Assembly: GCA_902651635.1 (NCBI GenBank)
Contig: CACRSC010000041.1
Span: 147,999 to 211,998 of the forward strand
Direction of reading: 5' to 3'
DNA: 64,000 bases
Source of the DNA: Mastigamoeba balamuthi
Taxonomy: Eukaryota; Evosea; Mastigamoebida; Mastigamoebidae
The translations under genes were made by a program, and so were the position numbers. A model generated the notes under the pieces. The model worked only from the letters and a program-made list of their open reading frames with translations, had not been told where the DNA came from and did no database searches. The stretch's first letter is position 1, and the number at the start of each line of letters is the position of its first letter. This document shows, piece by piece, positions 9,538 to 18,915 of the stretch.

Positions 9538-12400
9538 TCAATTGCAGGTGCTCAGCTGACCGTGGTCGGAGGCTGTCGTCCCAGGGAGGGTTGACGGGAT
9601 TCCCTCGAGCCACATCCTGAGGTTGGTCTTGAGGTTGAGGCGGATCTCCTGGACGGCAGGGCAGGGGCCCAGGGCCCTCTCCAGCGACTCGGCCAGGGGC
9701 TCCACGATGAACGACATGAACCCGTACTGGCACTTGGGCCAGTCCGTCTCCGACCGGCTCATGAACGGGCTCACCGGCAGCCCCTGCTGCGCCTCCCGGT
9801 CGCCCTGCGCGAAGAACTCCTCCTGCACCCGCATCGACCACAGCTGGCACACGTCCCACTCCCGGGCCGCGTTGCTGATGTCGGCGAACTTGAGGATCAC
9901 CTGGAGCAGGAGGTGCCTGTTGGCCTTGAGCCCCCAGTCGGCGTCGCCGGACGACGCCAGCATGGCGTTGAACTGGCCCACGATCTCCACGTGCCTCGTC
10001 ATGTCCGTCGACAGCACCAGCGATGCCACCTGCTTGATAAGGTCCACAAACTCGTCCTTGGTGAGCGTCTTCGCAACGAAGTTGCACTCGGACCGAGTGA
10101 TGGTCGCGATTGCGGTCGCTGCGTGCATGTTCTCCAGAGGCTGTGCAACAGAGGTAGACCGTGTGAGAGTGCGGGCGGTTGAGACTCCGAGCTCACAGAA
10201 ATAAGGTTGTAGCGCAGAGCAATGGGGTCCAGCGACGCCACGAGGAAGTTGTTGTTGACCCCCTGGTGGCCCACATCGTGCACGCAAGAGGCGATGATGG
10301 CGCCCAGTAGCTCGCACTGGGTGAGCTTGGCTTTGTCGCGCACCGAGTTCAAGAGCACCCCAACCGCCTGCACTACGTCTGCGGCGTGGTCTGCGTTGTG
10401 GTAGGGGACCCTGTCATCGTAGCTCGAGCAGATACAATTGAGGAACCGCAGGAGCCTCTTGGAGTCCACTATGGGAAGCAGGCCCATCCGGGAAACCAGT
10501 TCCATCGCCACACGGACCACTGGCTTCTGCGAACCAGAGCGAGGCATCGACAGAACGCTGAAGCCCCAGCTGTCGAAAGCCTGTGTGGGCTCTGGAGACT
10601 CATCGCACTCTTCAATCTCGGGCACCGACGTGTTGGATTCGATCTCCATGATCAGTTGGAGGTCCTTCTTGGCCGGGAGTCGGAATGAGTCTGCCTTGGT
10701 GTCTGGGGTGAGCAGCGTGTCCTTGAGGAACGCCCCCACAGCTCGATCGTACTCTGATCAGGATATCAGTGGCAACGATGGCAGTATGTCAACGCACGCT
10801 GCTGCCCGAGTTGCTTGCGCAGGATGTCGTCGGCCTTGAACATCGAGTTGGACGACAGCAGGCCGACGATCTGCAGGAGGTCGCTCTTCTCCTCGTCCTT
10901 GAGGCGCCGCTTGAGTTTAGCGATGTCCCTCAGCACTCCGATTGCAAACTCTGCCGGTGTGCCCATGATGTGCCCTGTGATGACCTTGTCGAGCTGGCTC
11001 TCGAGCTGCACGACCTTCCCCCGCAGCTTTCTGGTGTACACATACATGGCAGTGGCACCTATCAGGAATACGAAGACGACCGGCAGGGCGACTCCCAAGG
11101 AAATTGCCAGAACGTGTTCATCACCAGCGGCTGCGGGAAGAGAGCCGTCACACAGAACTGCAGTATCGCCCACGAGGCAGAACTGGAACGGTTTGTACAG
11201 GTACGACTGGCCATAAATATCGATCCCTTGGGCTGCGAGATCTGTCAGTGCCTCGAGCTGGACACTGGTGTCCAGAATTGCGTTCAGCTGTTCGATCGAG
11301 CTCATGTTTTTCGAGCTGCTGCGGTAGATTCTGACGGAAGTGTCCCACGAGCGCTTGTTGGGGATCCCAAGTGGCTGCCCCTTGAGCAGCCACACCAGTC
11401 TGTTGGCCTCATTGAGCATCCACCGTTGGCTATCATCGTGGGACGGCAGAACGGCAATGCATGCGTCTGGGTCATCGCGACACTTAATCCACCCCTTGTT
11501 CAGAGCCACCAAAAACCGCTGTGAGGCGAGTCAGATACGTAACGAAGCTGGAAAGAATTCTGGCCTTGGCTGCGTCTCTGTTCTGCTCAATCCAGGACCG
11601 CTTCACGACGATGGCATCCTCGAGCATCGTGATGTTGTAGTTCTCGAGGTAGAACAGGTTGACGTCACTGGGCTTGTACAACTCCTCCGTGTTCTCGTTT
11701 TCGGTGGAGTACAGTGTTCCGAGCTCGTTGTACGACATCACTGCCACTCCGTCGTAGTCGGGCGGACTCTTGATAAGTCCTGCCACGCCGAAGCTCCACG
11801 GCTGCTTGTAACTGTAATCAGACCTTGCCACCCCGACGCTCTGCATCAGAGCGTCGATCGACGGCGCCTTCAAGCGGATGGGGGTGAGAGAGCTCAAGAA
11901 GGAGGAGCTGCGACATTTCTGTACCTGGGTATAACTGGCGGAGAGCACTTTGCCCCTGAGCTCACCGGGGCTGGCGATGCCGCTAGTCTTGAGCGTCACG
12001 AGGACAGTGGCAGAGCCCTGGAAGATCTGGTCGATGAGAACGACGTCCACTCCGCTGTCACGGGCGGCGAAGATGCCCGCAGCGTTGATGCACCTAAGGT
12101 CCATTGAGACCAAATTGCCAATTTTTGGACTGCCAACGCTATCTGTGCCTGGTCGGTGGCCAGCTCGTGGACGGGATCGAAGCCCTCGCCTCCTCCCACG
12201 ATCGTCACGTCGAGGCACTCGTCGGCGAAGTAGCCCAGCGCAGAGGCAGCGACGACGCCAGCGAACTGAGCCTGAACCATCCAGTCGAGCTGCACACGGA
12301 TGCGAGCCCTGGCCTCGTCCACCCCGCAGGCAGCGGCAGCCAACTCGAGGCCGAGCACCAGGAGCATCCCCGCACGACCCCTCTGCTCGAAGCGCGCCAT
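9538..12400 (-). CDS. Receptor cyclic nucleotide phosphodiesterase with NMT1/THI5-like ectodomain, copy B
   Basis: Tandem paralogue of the gene at 5672-8541, with the same architecture and intron positions: complement(9538..10140, 10197..10753, 10798..11518, 11565..11867, 11925..12093, 12138..12400), 871 residues. The signal peptide begins MARFEQRGRAGMLLVLGLEL. The ectodomain keeps VQLDWMVQAQFAG and SYNELGTLY; the membrane helix differs (ISLGVALPVVFVFLIGATAM). The phosphodiesterase keeps YHNADHAADV, HDVGHQGVNN and ADISN. The fourth and fifth exons are the same length in both copies (303 and 169 nt). One intron (11519-11564) appears to use GC rather than GT. The catalytic exon is almost identical in DNA to copy A, whereas the ectodomain has diverged, which suggests different ligands feeding the same enzymatic output, with gene conversion keeping the enzyme uniform. 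Confidence 0.88.
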
Positions 12401-12444
12401 GGCGGGCGGGAATGGCCTCCACACAAGTCAGAAAGGGCAGTGGC

Positions 12445-12453
12445 TTTAAATAC
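12445..12453 (-). promoter_or_regulatory. TATA-like box of receptor phosphodiesterase B
   Basis: The minus strand reads TATTTAAAG about 50 bases upstream of the ATG at 12400, matching the spacing of the box in front of copy A. This favours the ATG at 12400 over the in-frame ATG at 12424. Confidence 0.5.
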
Positions 12454-12724
12454 CAATGCCTAGACAGCCGACCCTATTTCTGGCTCTGCCCTGCCCTGCG
12501 ATGTGGACTCAAATCCTTCGTTTCTCTGCGATTTCACTCCGTGGAGAACGAAGGGGAAGTGCACAGGGAGAGAGAGTGTGTGTGCAGACGTCTACAACTC
12601 TGCAACCGAACGACAAGGAGGGCTCAATTCGTGAGCTGCCCAACAGCACAGCTCTCCTCCCCCAGCACACGCACGTGGACGAAACCGTGGAGGAGCATGA
12701 TGCGGGATGCTCTGTTTCTGGGCA

Positions 12725-13132
12725 CTACTGTGCGTTGCGCGTTGTGGAGGGGCGGCCTGTCAGGGGCCGCTCGCCCACAGGGCCCGGGCCAGAGCCCTGC
12801 TGGAGCTGCTGCTGCTGCTGCAACTGCTGCGCCTTGGCCGCCGTGGCCCTGTCGGTGGCCTCCTTCTGCATCTGCTCGAGCTTCTCGAGGCTCATGGACT
12901 TGATGGGCATGATCTTGGGCTTGCACAGCAGCTCCGTGAGGCCGCTCTTCTCGCTGTAGACGAGGCCCTGCCGCGGCAGCACCTCGCTGATCTTGTGCTG
13001 CTCGCCCACCAGGCGCGGGAGGGCGATTACGATCAGTGCTCAGTGTGCTACGCAGGGAAGAGAGGGGAGAGAGAGGAGTGTGCGTGGACCCACAAGCTGG
13101 GTCTGCCCCGGAGAAGCCGCCGTAGAGGCCAT
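12725..13132 (-). CDS. BBIP1: BBSome-interacting protein 1 (BBIP1/BBS18)
   Basis: The core reads SEVLPRQGLVYSEKSGL then LLCKPKIMPIKSMSLEKLEQ, closely following the BBIP1 core (REVLPKQG..., [20 protein letters not shown] in animals). BBIP1 is a small subunit needed to assemble the BBSome, which carries membrane proteins in cilia. The tail is Gln-rich. The likely start is the ATG at 13132 (context ACCATGG). One intron is needed: donor after 13094 (GTGGGT), acceptor probably at 12998, giving 103 residues; an acceptor about 30 bases upstream of that also keeps the frame, so the join near residue 13 is unsure. The gene is divergent from Abitram with a 123 bp shared promoter. Its presence implies the organism builds a cilium or flagellum at some stage. 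Confidence 0.82.
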
Positions 13133-13255
13133 GGTTTGTTCTCGCTAAGAATAGCACGGTCGGAACAGATAAACATATCTAGATTGACGTATCTCTCGCG
13201 CGCGATATTTCCTGGAGTGCTGTTGCAGAGCTTGTCCCCGCGCGCGCAGACCCCG
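13133..13255. promoter_or_regulatory. Shared promoter of divergent BBIP1 and Abitram genes
   Basis: Only 123 bases separate the two start codons. The segment is AT-richer than its flanks and holds CATATCT, GTATCTCTC and GATATTTCC, variants of an A/T-rich motif also seen in other short intergenic regions of this window. No clear TATA box is present. Confidence 0.4.
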
Positions 13256-13890
13256 ATGGAGGACGACGGCGGCGACGACGCGCCCATCGATCTCTCCAAG
13301 ATCGCACCCGGCGCCGGCTTCCCCTCGTTCGTGCAGCGCTACACATCGCAGTACTACTGCCTCTGTGCGCACCCCCCGCCCACACGCGCAACAAAACGTG
13401 GCGCTGACGTCATCGCGTGTGTGCCGCCGGGGGGTGGGGCCGCGCAGCGGAGGAGGAGGGGCAGAGGCAGGACCAGTACGTGTACCAGCACCACAACAAG
13501 CTGCTGCTGGTCGGCGTGGCGCCGACACACGCGATGCTCGCGGCGGCCAGCGGCGGCGTGACGCGCGTCGAGTTCGCCGCGTCTGCGGCCAACAGGGTCA
13601 TACACGGCAAGCGCAAGACGGGCGGCCTGTGGCTGGAGCCGCGCACGGCCATCTGCGAGGTCACCACGGGGGACGGGCGCGTGCACAAGGTGCGCAGCTG
13701 CGTGCGCGGGCACCTGCTCGAGGTCAACGACAGGCTGGCGGCCGAGCCGGCGCTGCTGGGCACCGCGGCGGCGACGCTGGGGTGGATCGCCATCGTCAAG
13801 CCCAAGTACGACGCCCAGGAGCAGTGCGTCGAGCACCTCACCACCGCCGAGGCCTACCGCGCCCAGTTCCCCGACGCCCCTGCGCCCTGA
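13256..13890 (+). CDS. ABITRAM: Abitram (FAM206/Simiate) homologue
   Basis: Two exons, join(13256..13364, 13448..13890), encode 183 residues, against 181 in human. The N-terminus FPSFVQRYTSQYYC matches the family start (PSLVDRYFTRWYKPD in human). Downstream are QHHNKLLLVGVAPTH, GKRKTGGLWLEPRTAICEV, the hallmark SSCVRG-like RSCVRGHLLEVND, and GWIAIVKPK near the end. The intron of 83 nt splits codon 37 in phase 1. In animals the protein binds actin and modulates transcription in nuclear speckles; its role in protists is unknown. The family is conserved from animals to protists as a single small barrel-sandwich domain. Placement beside BBIP1 may be chance. Confidence 0.85.
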
Positions 13891-14123
13891 AGCCCCTGGC
13901 TCCCCTCGGGACCTGTCCACATGCTTGCAATCGCTCGCTTGCGTGCTCCAACATCCTGTCTTTCTTTGCGGGAGAAAAAAGCGCTCCGGGGGTGGTCGGT
14001 GAAGATGCGGAACCATATCTTTGCGTGTTGGTTTGCTTGTTTGGGACAGTGAGCTTGCGTCCACTTTGCACAGGGAGAGGGTGTGGTGTGTTTGTGTTAG
14101 AGAGATGAAGAAGAAGATAGTCA

Positions 14124-17100
14124 TCACTGCGCGAGGTTGATGCCGGTCTTGCGCAGCCCCTGGCGGAATGGAATCTCAGTCTGCAGATCAGTGTTAAAAA
14201 AGGGACACTCGGCAACCCCCGCCTCCCCCGTGCGTACCGGCTGCTGCTGGGCCTTGGACGCGCGCACCAGCGCCTCGACGTCGGCCTGCAGCTTCACCAC
14301 CAGCGCCTCGAGGTCGCGCCGCGACTGCATCTCCTGGTAGAGCCTGCGCTGCAGCTCCCCAACCCTTGTCTCCAGCGGCAGCCCCGCCCTGCTGCTGCCC
14401 CTCGGCGTCGTGTCGCCGCCAATCGGCGGGACGCCGGTCGGCGACGCCAGCATTGCGCTGGCCGGGCTGTAGCCCGCCCTCTGCGAGGCCTCGGCCTCGA
14501 GCGTCTCGACGCGGGCCGTCAGCGCGCGGATGGCCTCGAGCGCCTGCGGCAGCGACATCTCCTCGGCGGACTTGGAAGTCGAGTGCGAGTGGCCGGGCGC
14601 CGGCAGCGGCCTCTTGGTCGCCGGCTTGGGAGGCCTCGCCACGGCGGGCGCGGACGCAGCGGCAACGTCCTCGGTCGTCATCTTGCGCGGGGCCTCGATG
14701 GGCGCAGCCGCCTCGTGCTCGACTGGCACCACGGGCTCGTGCGCAACCGGAGCGGGCTGCTCCGCGGCAGCGGGCGCAGGCACCTGCTCGGCGTGCGCCA
14801 CCGGCTCGGCAGACACCTGAACGGGAGTGGCCTCGACCGGCGCAGGGATTTCCGCCTGCTTCTCGGGAGCAGGCGCCGGGAGGGCTGCAGCAGCTGCCTC
14901 GGTGTGGGCCACGGCCTCAGGGGCCGGAACGGGCACCACCTGCTCAGGGGCGGCGACAATGGCTGGCTGGGGCTGCTGGGGCTCGGGCTGGGGCTCGGGC
15001 TGGGGCTCCGGCTGGGGCTCCGGCTGCTGGGGCTTCGGCTCGTCCGGGGTGGGCTCAGCAGGCACGACCGCGGCAACCCACGCCGAGTGCGGGCGCGAGT
15101 GCGACTTCTGGTCCTGCTGCTCAGGGGCCTTCACCTCGACAGGGGCGGGCTGTGCCGCAGTGTCCGCGTGCACAGGAGCAGCGGCTGGGGCTGGGGCTGG
15201 GGCTGCACCTGAGCCTGAGCCTGAGGCTGCGGCTGCGGCTGCGGCTCGGGCTCCGCAGGCGGAGGAATGTCCTCAGTCGTGTGGGCTGCCTTCGCGGGCT
15301 CCGAGACAGTGGTGGGCTGCGGGGGCTTCGGGGCGGCCACAGAGGCCGAGTCGTCGATGTTCTGCAGCCACGACTGCGGGATGTGCCCGGCCTTGCCGTT
15401 GAACTCGACGAGGCACCAGCCGAGGCCCTGCGGCGCGATCACCGTGACCATGTCGCCGGCCTTGACGTCGAGCTGCCCCTCCTCCGTCGGCTTGAAGTCG
15501 AACAGCACCTTGGCCTTGGGCCTCTGCGCCTCGCCCTCCTTGGGCGCCGCCGCAACAGCGGCAGCGGGAGCCGCTGCCACCGCGGGCTTGGGCTCGTCGA
15601 CGGCGGCGGTGAGCCACTCGGTCGGGACGAGGCCGCGCTTGCCGCCGAGCTCGGCGACGCACCAGCCGGTGGTGTCGACCGAGGCGACGCTGACGACGTC
15701 GCCCTCCCTGACGGCGAGCTCGCCCTCTGCCGGCGCGACCCTGTCGAAGAGCACGCGCGCCTTGCNCCTGCTTCTCGGGAGCAGGCGCCGGGAGGGCTGG
15801 CAGCAGCTGCCTCGGTGTGGGGCCACGGGCCTCAGGGGCCGGAACGGGGCACCACCTGCTCAGGGACGGCGACAATGGCTGGCTGGGGCTGCTGGGGCTC
15901 CGGCTGGGGCTCCGGCTGGGGCTCCGGCTGCTGGGGCTTCGGCTCGTCTGGGGTGGGCTCAGCAGGCACGACCGCGGCAACCCACGCCGAGTGCGGGCGC
16001 GAGTGCGACTTCTGGTCCTGCTGCTCAGGGGCCTTCACCTCGACAGGGGCGGGCTGTACCGCAGTGTCCGCGTGCACAGGAGCAGCGGCGGGCGCGACCA
16101 CAGGCGCAGGGTGTTCCTCTTGCTGCTTGACGGGCTCGGGCGCCGGCACTTCGGATGCAGCGGGGGCCTCCGCTTCCTTGTTGTCCACCAGGCGCACATA
16201 GGACTTCGGGAAGAGTCCGTACTTGCCCTTGAGCTCACCTGTGCAGCTGGTCAGAATACAGTGCAACCGAGAAATGTGGTGCTACTTACCGCGCCACCAG
16301 TCGCCAGGCTCTGGCTGCAGCACGACAATGACGTCGTCCTTGGCGAATGACAGCTGCGTCTTGTCCTGGCCAGCGAACTCGTGCAGCGCAATAGCCCTGC
16401 GTCAGGGCGATTGTCAGCGACGCCCAAGCGCACAGGGCGCAACGCACCTCGGGCAGTCCTTCGGGTCCTTGAGTACCTGGACGTAGGCAAGAGGGAAGAA
16501 ACCCGACGCGCCGTTGACAGTCCCATGCCACCAGGGCCTGCAGCGCCGGCAAGAGGTTAGACGACACGCCGAGCTAAGAGTTGTGTACCCCTCGGGCTTG
16601 TCCGTCACGGTGACGATGTCGCCGACGTAAATCGTGAGCTGGCCCTCCTCTTTGCTGACAAAGTCGTACAGCGTGACGGCCTTCTCCTCGGGCTTGCTCG
16701 ACGGCGGCCCGACATCGACCGCGGGCTCCTCTGGTGCGGCCTCCTGCTTGACCTCGTGCACAGGCTCCGGCTGCGCGGGCTGGGGCTGGGGCTGGGGTTG
16801 CACCTGAGCCTGAGCCTGAGCCTGAGGCTGCGGCTGCGGCTGCGGCTCGGGCTCCGCAGGCGGAGGAATGTCCTCAGTCGTGTGGGCTGCCTTCGCGGGC
16901 TCCGAGACAGTGGTGGGCTGCGGGGGCTTCGGGGCGGCCACAGAGGCCGAGTCGTCGATGTTCTGCAGCCACGACTGCGGGATGTGCCCGGCCTTGCCGT
17001 TGAACTCGACGAGGCACCAGCCGAGGCCCTGCGGCGCGATCACCGTGACCATGTCGCCGGCCTTGACGTCGAGCTGCCCCTCCTCCGTCGGCTTGAAGTC

Positions 17101-18581
17101 GAACAGCACCTTGGCCTTGGGCCTCTGCGCCTCGCCCTCCTTGGGCGCCGCCGCAACAGCGGCAGCGGGAGCCGCTGCCACCGCGGGCTTGGGCTCGTCG
17201 ACGGCGGCGGTGAGCCACTCGGTCGGGACGAGGCCGCGCTTGCCGCCGAGCTCGGCGACGCACCAGCCGGTGGTGTCGACCGAGGCGACGCTGACGACGT
17301 CGCCCTCCCTGACGGCGAGCTCGCCCTCTGCCGGCGCGACCCTGTCGAAGAGCACGCGCGCCTTGCACGGCGGCTTGATCTCGTCCCGCTGCACGCCCGA
17401 CCTCGGCACCGCCGGCGGCTTGGCCCTCGACGGGCTCGCGGTGGCCGACTTGACGCTCCCGGGCGACGTGCCCGCGGAGCTCGACGCGGCCGAGGCAGCG
17501 GCGATGGGCTGCGAGGCGCTGACGGGGGACGCCTGGGCCGAGCCGCGCGCGGGCTGCGGGGGCTTGGAGACGGACGGCGCGCGGTTGGCGAGGCGCTGCA
17601 TGTACGAGCCGGGCAGGTGCCCGATGGCCCCGCGCAGCTCGCACAGCCACCAGCCGCCCGCCACCGTGTCGTCGATGACGGCGACCTCCTCGCCGGCCTT
17701 GACCGAGAGCTCCGACGAGCTCTTGCCCTGGTAGTCGTACCCCGCCCTCGCCCTGAACTTGGCGACGATCTGCGCCTGCGGTGCCACCGTCGTCTGCTGC
17801 TGCGGCTGCTGCGGCTGCTGGGCCTGCGGCTGCGGCTGCTGGGCCTGCGGCTGCGGCTGCGGGGACGAGAGTATGCGGCGGGCCTCGTCGGGGGTGATGA
17901 AGGTGATGTAGTCGCGCGGCAGCGTGCCGAAGCGGCCGTTGAGCTCGCCCCTGCAGATGCCCGTCGCGTACTGCTCGTGGACGACGATGACGTCGCCCTC
18001 GTTGAAGCTCAGCCCGCCCTGCGCCGGCTTGCCCTGCACCGTCTTCACCGCCCGCGCGTACGTGCGGCCCTCGACGACGGCCTGCGCGGCCCCGGCGCCC
18101 GCGCCCACCGACGCCCCGCTCGACGTCGACGACTGGCGCCCGTGCTGCGACCCCGCGACGCTGGCCGGCCGCGACATCGACCCCGACGCCGACCCCCCCG
18201 ACGGCGCCGGCGGGCCACCGGCCCCGCCAGCCCCGCCAGCCCCGCCAGCCCCGCGCGGGACCTCCACCAGGTACGACCCCGGGACCATCCCGCGCTTCCC
18301 GCCGCGCGGCGGCTCGACGTACCACCACTCGCCGTGCTTGGACAGCACCTGCGCTGTCGTGTCAGGACGCGGGGCCGCGGGTGTGGTGGGGCGGGTGTGG
18401 CGGTTGCTAATATTTCACGTGGCGGAGAGAGAGAGGGGAGACCAGGAGAGAGAGGGTGTGTGCGAGGCCGCTTGCAGCGCGCGTGGGGGGCGCGTGCCTT
18501 GACGATGTCGCCCTGGGCGACACTGGTCTCGTTCTCGGTACGACCCTCGTAGGGGAAGTTGGCCCTCGCTTCGGCCGCCAT
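14124..18581 (-). CDS. Seven-SH3-domain adaptor protein with C-terminal coiled coil
   Basis: Exons: complement(14124..14180, 14238..16238, 16290..16396, 16448..16537, 16589..18348, 18498..18581). Seven SH3 domains can be read in order, the first beginning MAAEARANFPYEGRTENE and split by intron 1. Others include ELSVKAGEEVAVID, EGQLDVKAGDMVTVIAP and QLSFAKDDVIVVLQPEPGDW. Linkers are Pro/Ala/Gln-rich with Pro-Glu-Pro-Gln repeats, and the C-terminus has a coiled coil (ALTARVETLEAEASQ, RVGELQRRLYQEMQSRRDL). Three consecutive introns are exactly 51 nt; the first (149 nt) appears to start with GC. The 57 nt block 14181-14237 is a likely stop-free intron. The assembled frame is broken between about 15187 and 16086 by a duplicated block around an N, so the true gene is probably about 900 bases shorter. 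A role in actin or endocytic scaffolding is inferred from SH3 content only. Confidence 0.75.
15187..16086. repeat. Duplicated block around a single N, probable assembly artefact
   Basis: 15187-15765 repeats 16780-17365 (two SH3 domains and linker), ending at the same CCTTGC, then comes an N at 15766. 15767-16086 repeats 14855-15186 but with several extra G bases that break the frame, as expected of low-quality contig ends. The false join at 15187 lies in a (CTGGGG)n tract shared by both sites. Removing the block would connect 15187 directly to 16086 and restore a simple gene. A genuine tandem duplication is possible but less likely given the frame errors. Confidence 0.75.
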
Positions 18582-18915
18582 TGCTGATGTCGCCTTCTGT
18601 GAGCCCTGTGCGGTGCGGGTTTTTCGGGTTTGCACACCACAATCTTTTCTCTCAACTGGAAATATCTGGGGCGACTGTATGCCCACACCCACCGCGCGCT
18701 CCCCTGCTGGTGTGCACAATCACCCAGAGTGCGACGCAGTGCACGATGCCCCGGGCCAATCCCTCATCGAGCTCGGGGTGCGGAAATGCAGAAATGCTGT
18801 GGACAGGGGTGCCCCTCCAGCGGGTGCCCGTTCGGAGGAGAAAAAGAGCCTGTTCTTTTTGCAAAGACAAAAAATGGGAAGGGGAGTGTCAGTGTGCAAG
18901 CGTTGCAAAACAACC
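18582..18915. other. Intergenic region between SH3 gene start and FtsX gene stop
   Basis: About 330 bases. It contains the promoter of the SH3 gene and the 3' end of the FtsX gene, both minus strand. GGAAATATCTGG at about 18656-18667 is one instance of an A/T-rich motif recurring near gene starts here. No coding sequence is recognised. Confidence 0.4.

Noticed and set aside
5672-12400. THI5/NMT1 thiamine-precursor synthase activity of the ectodomain
   Set aside because: The domain follows a signal peptide and precedes a membrane helix, so it should be an extracellular binding domain, not the cytosolic yeast enzyme.
16756-18552. 598-codon plus-strand frame opposite the SH3 gene
   Set aside because: Low-complexity Arg/Leu/Gly composition and exact complement of SH3 domains in the sense frame.
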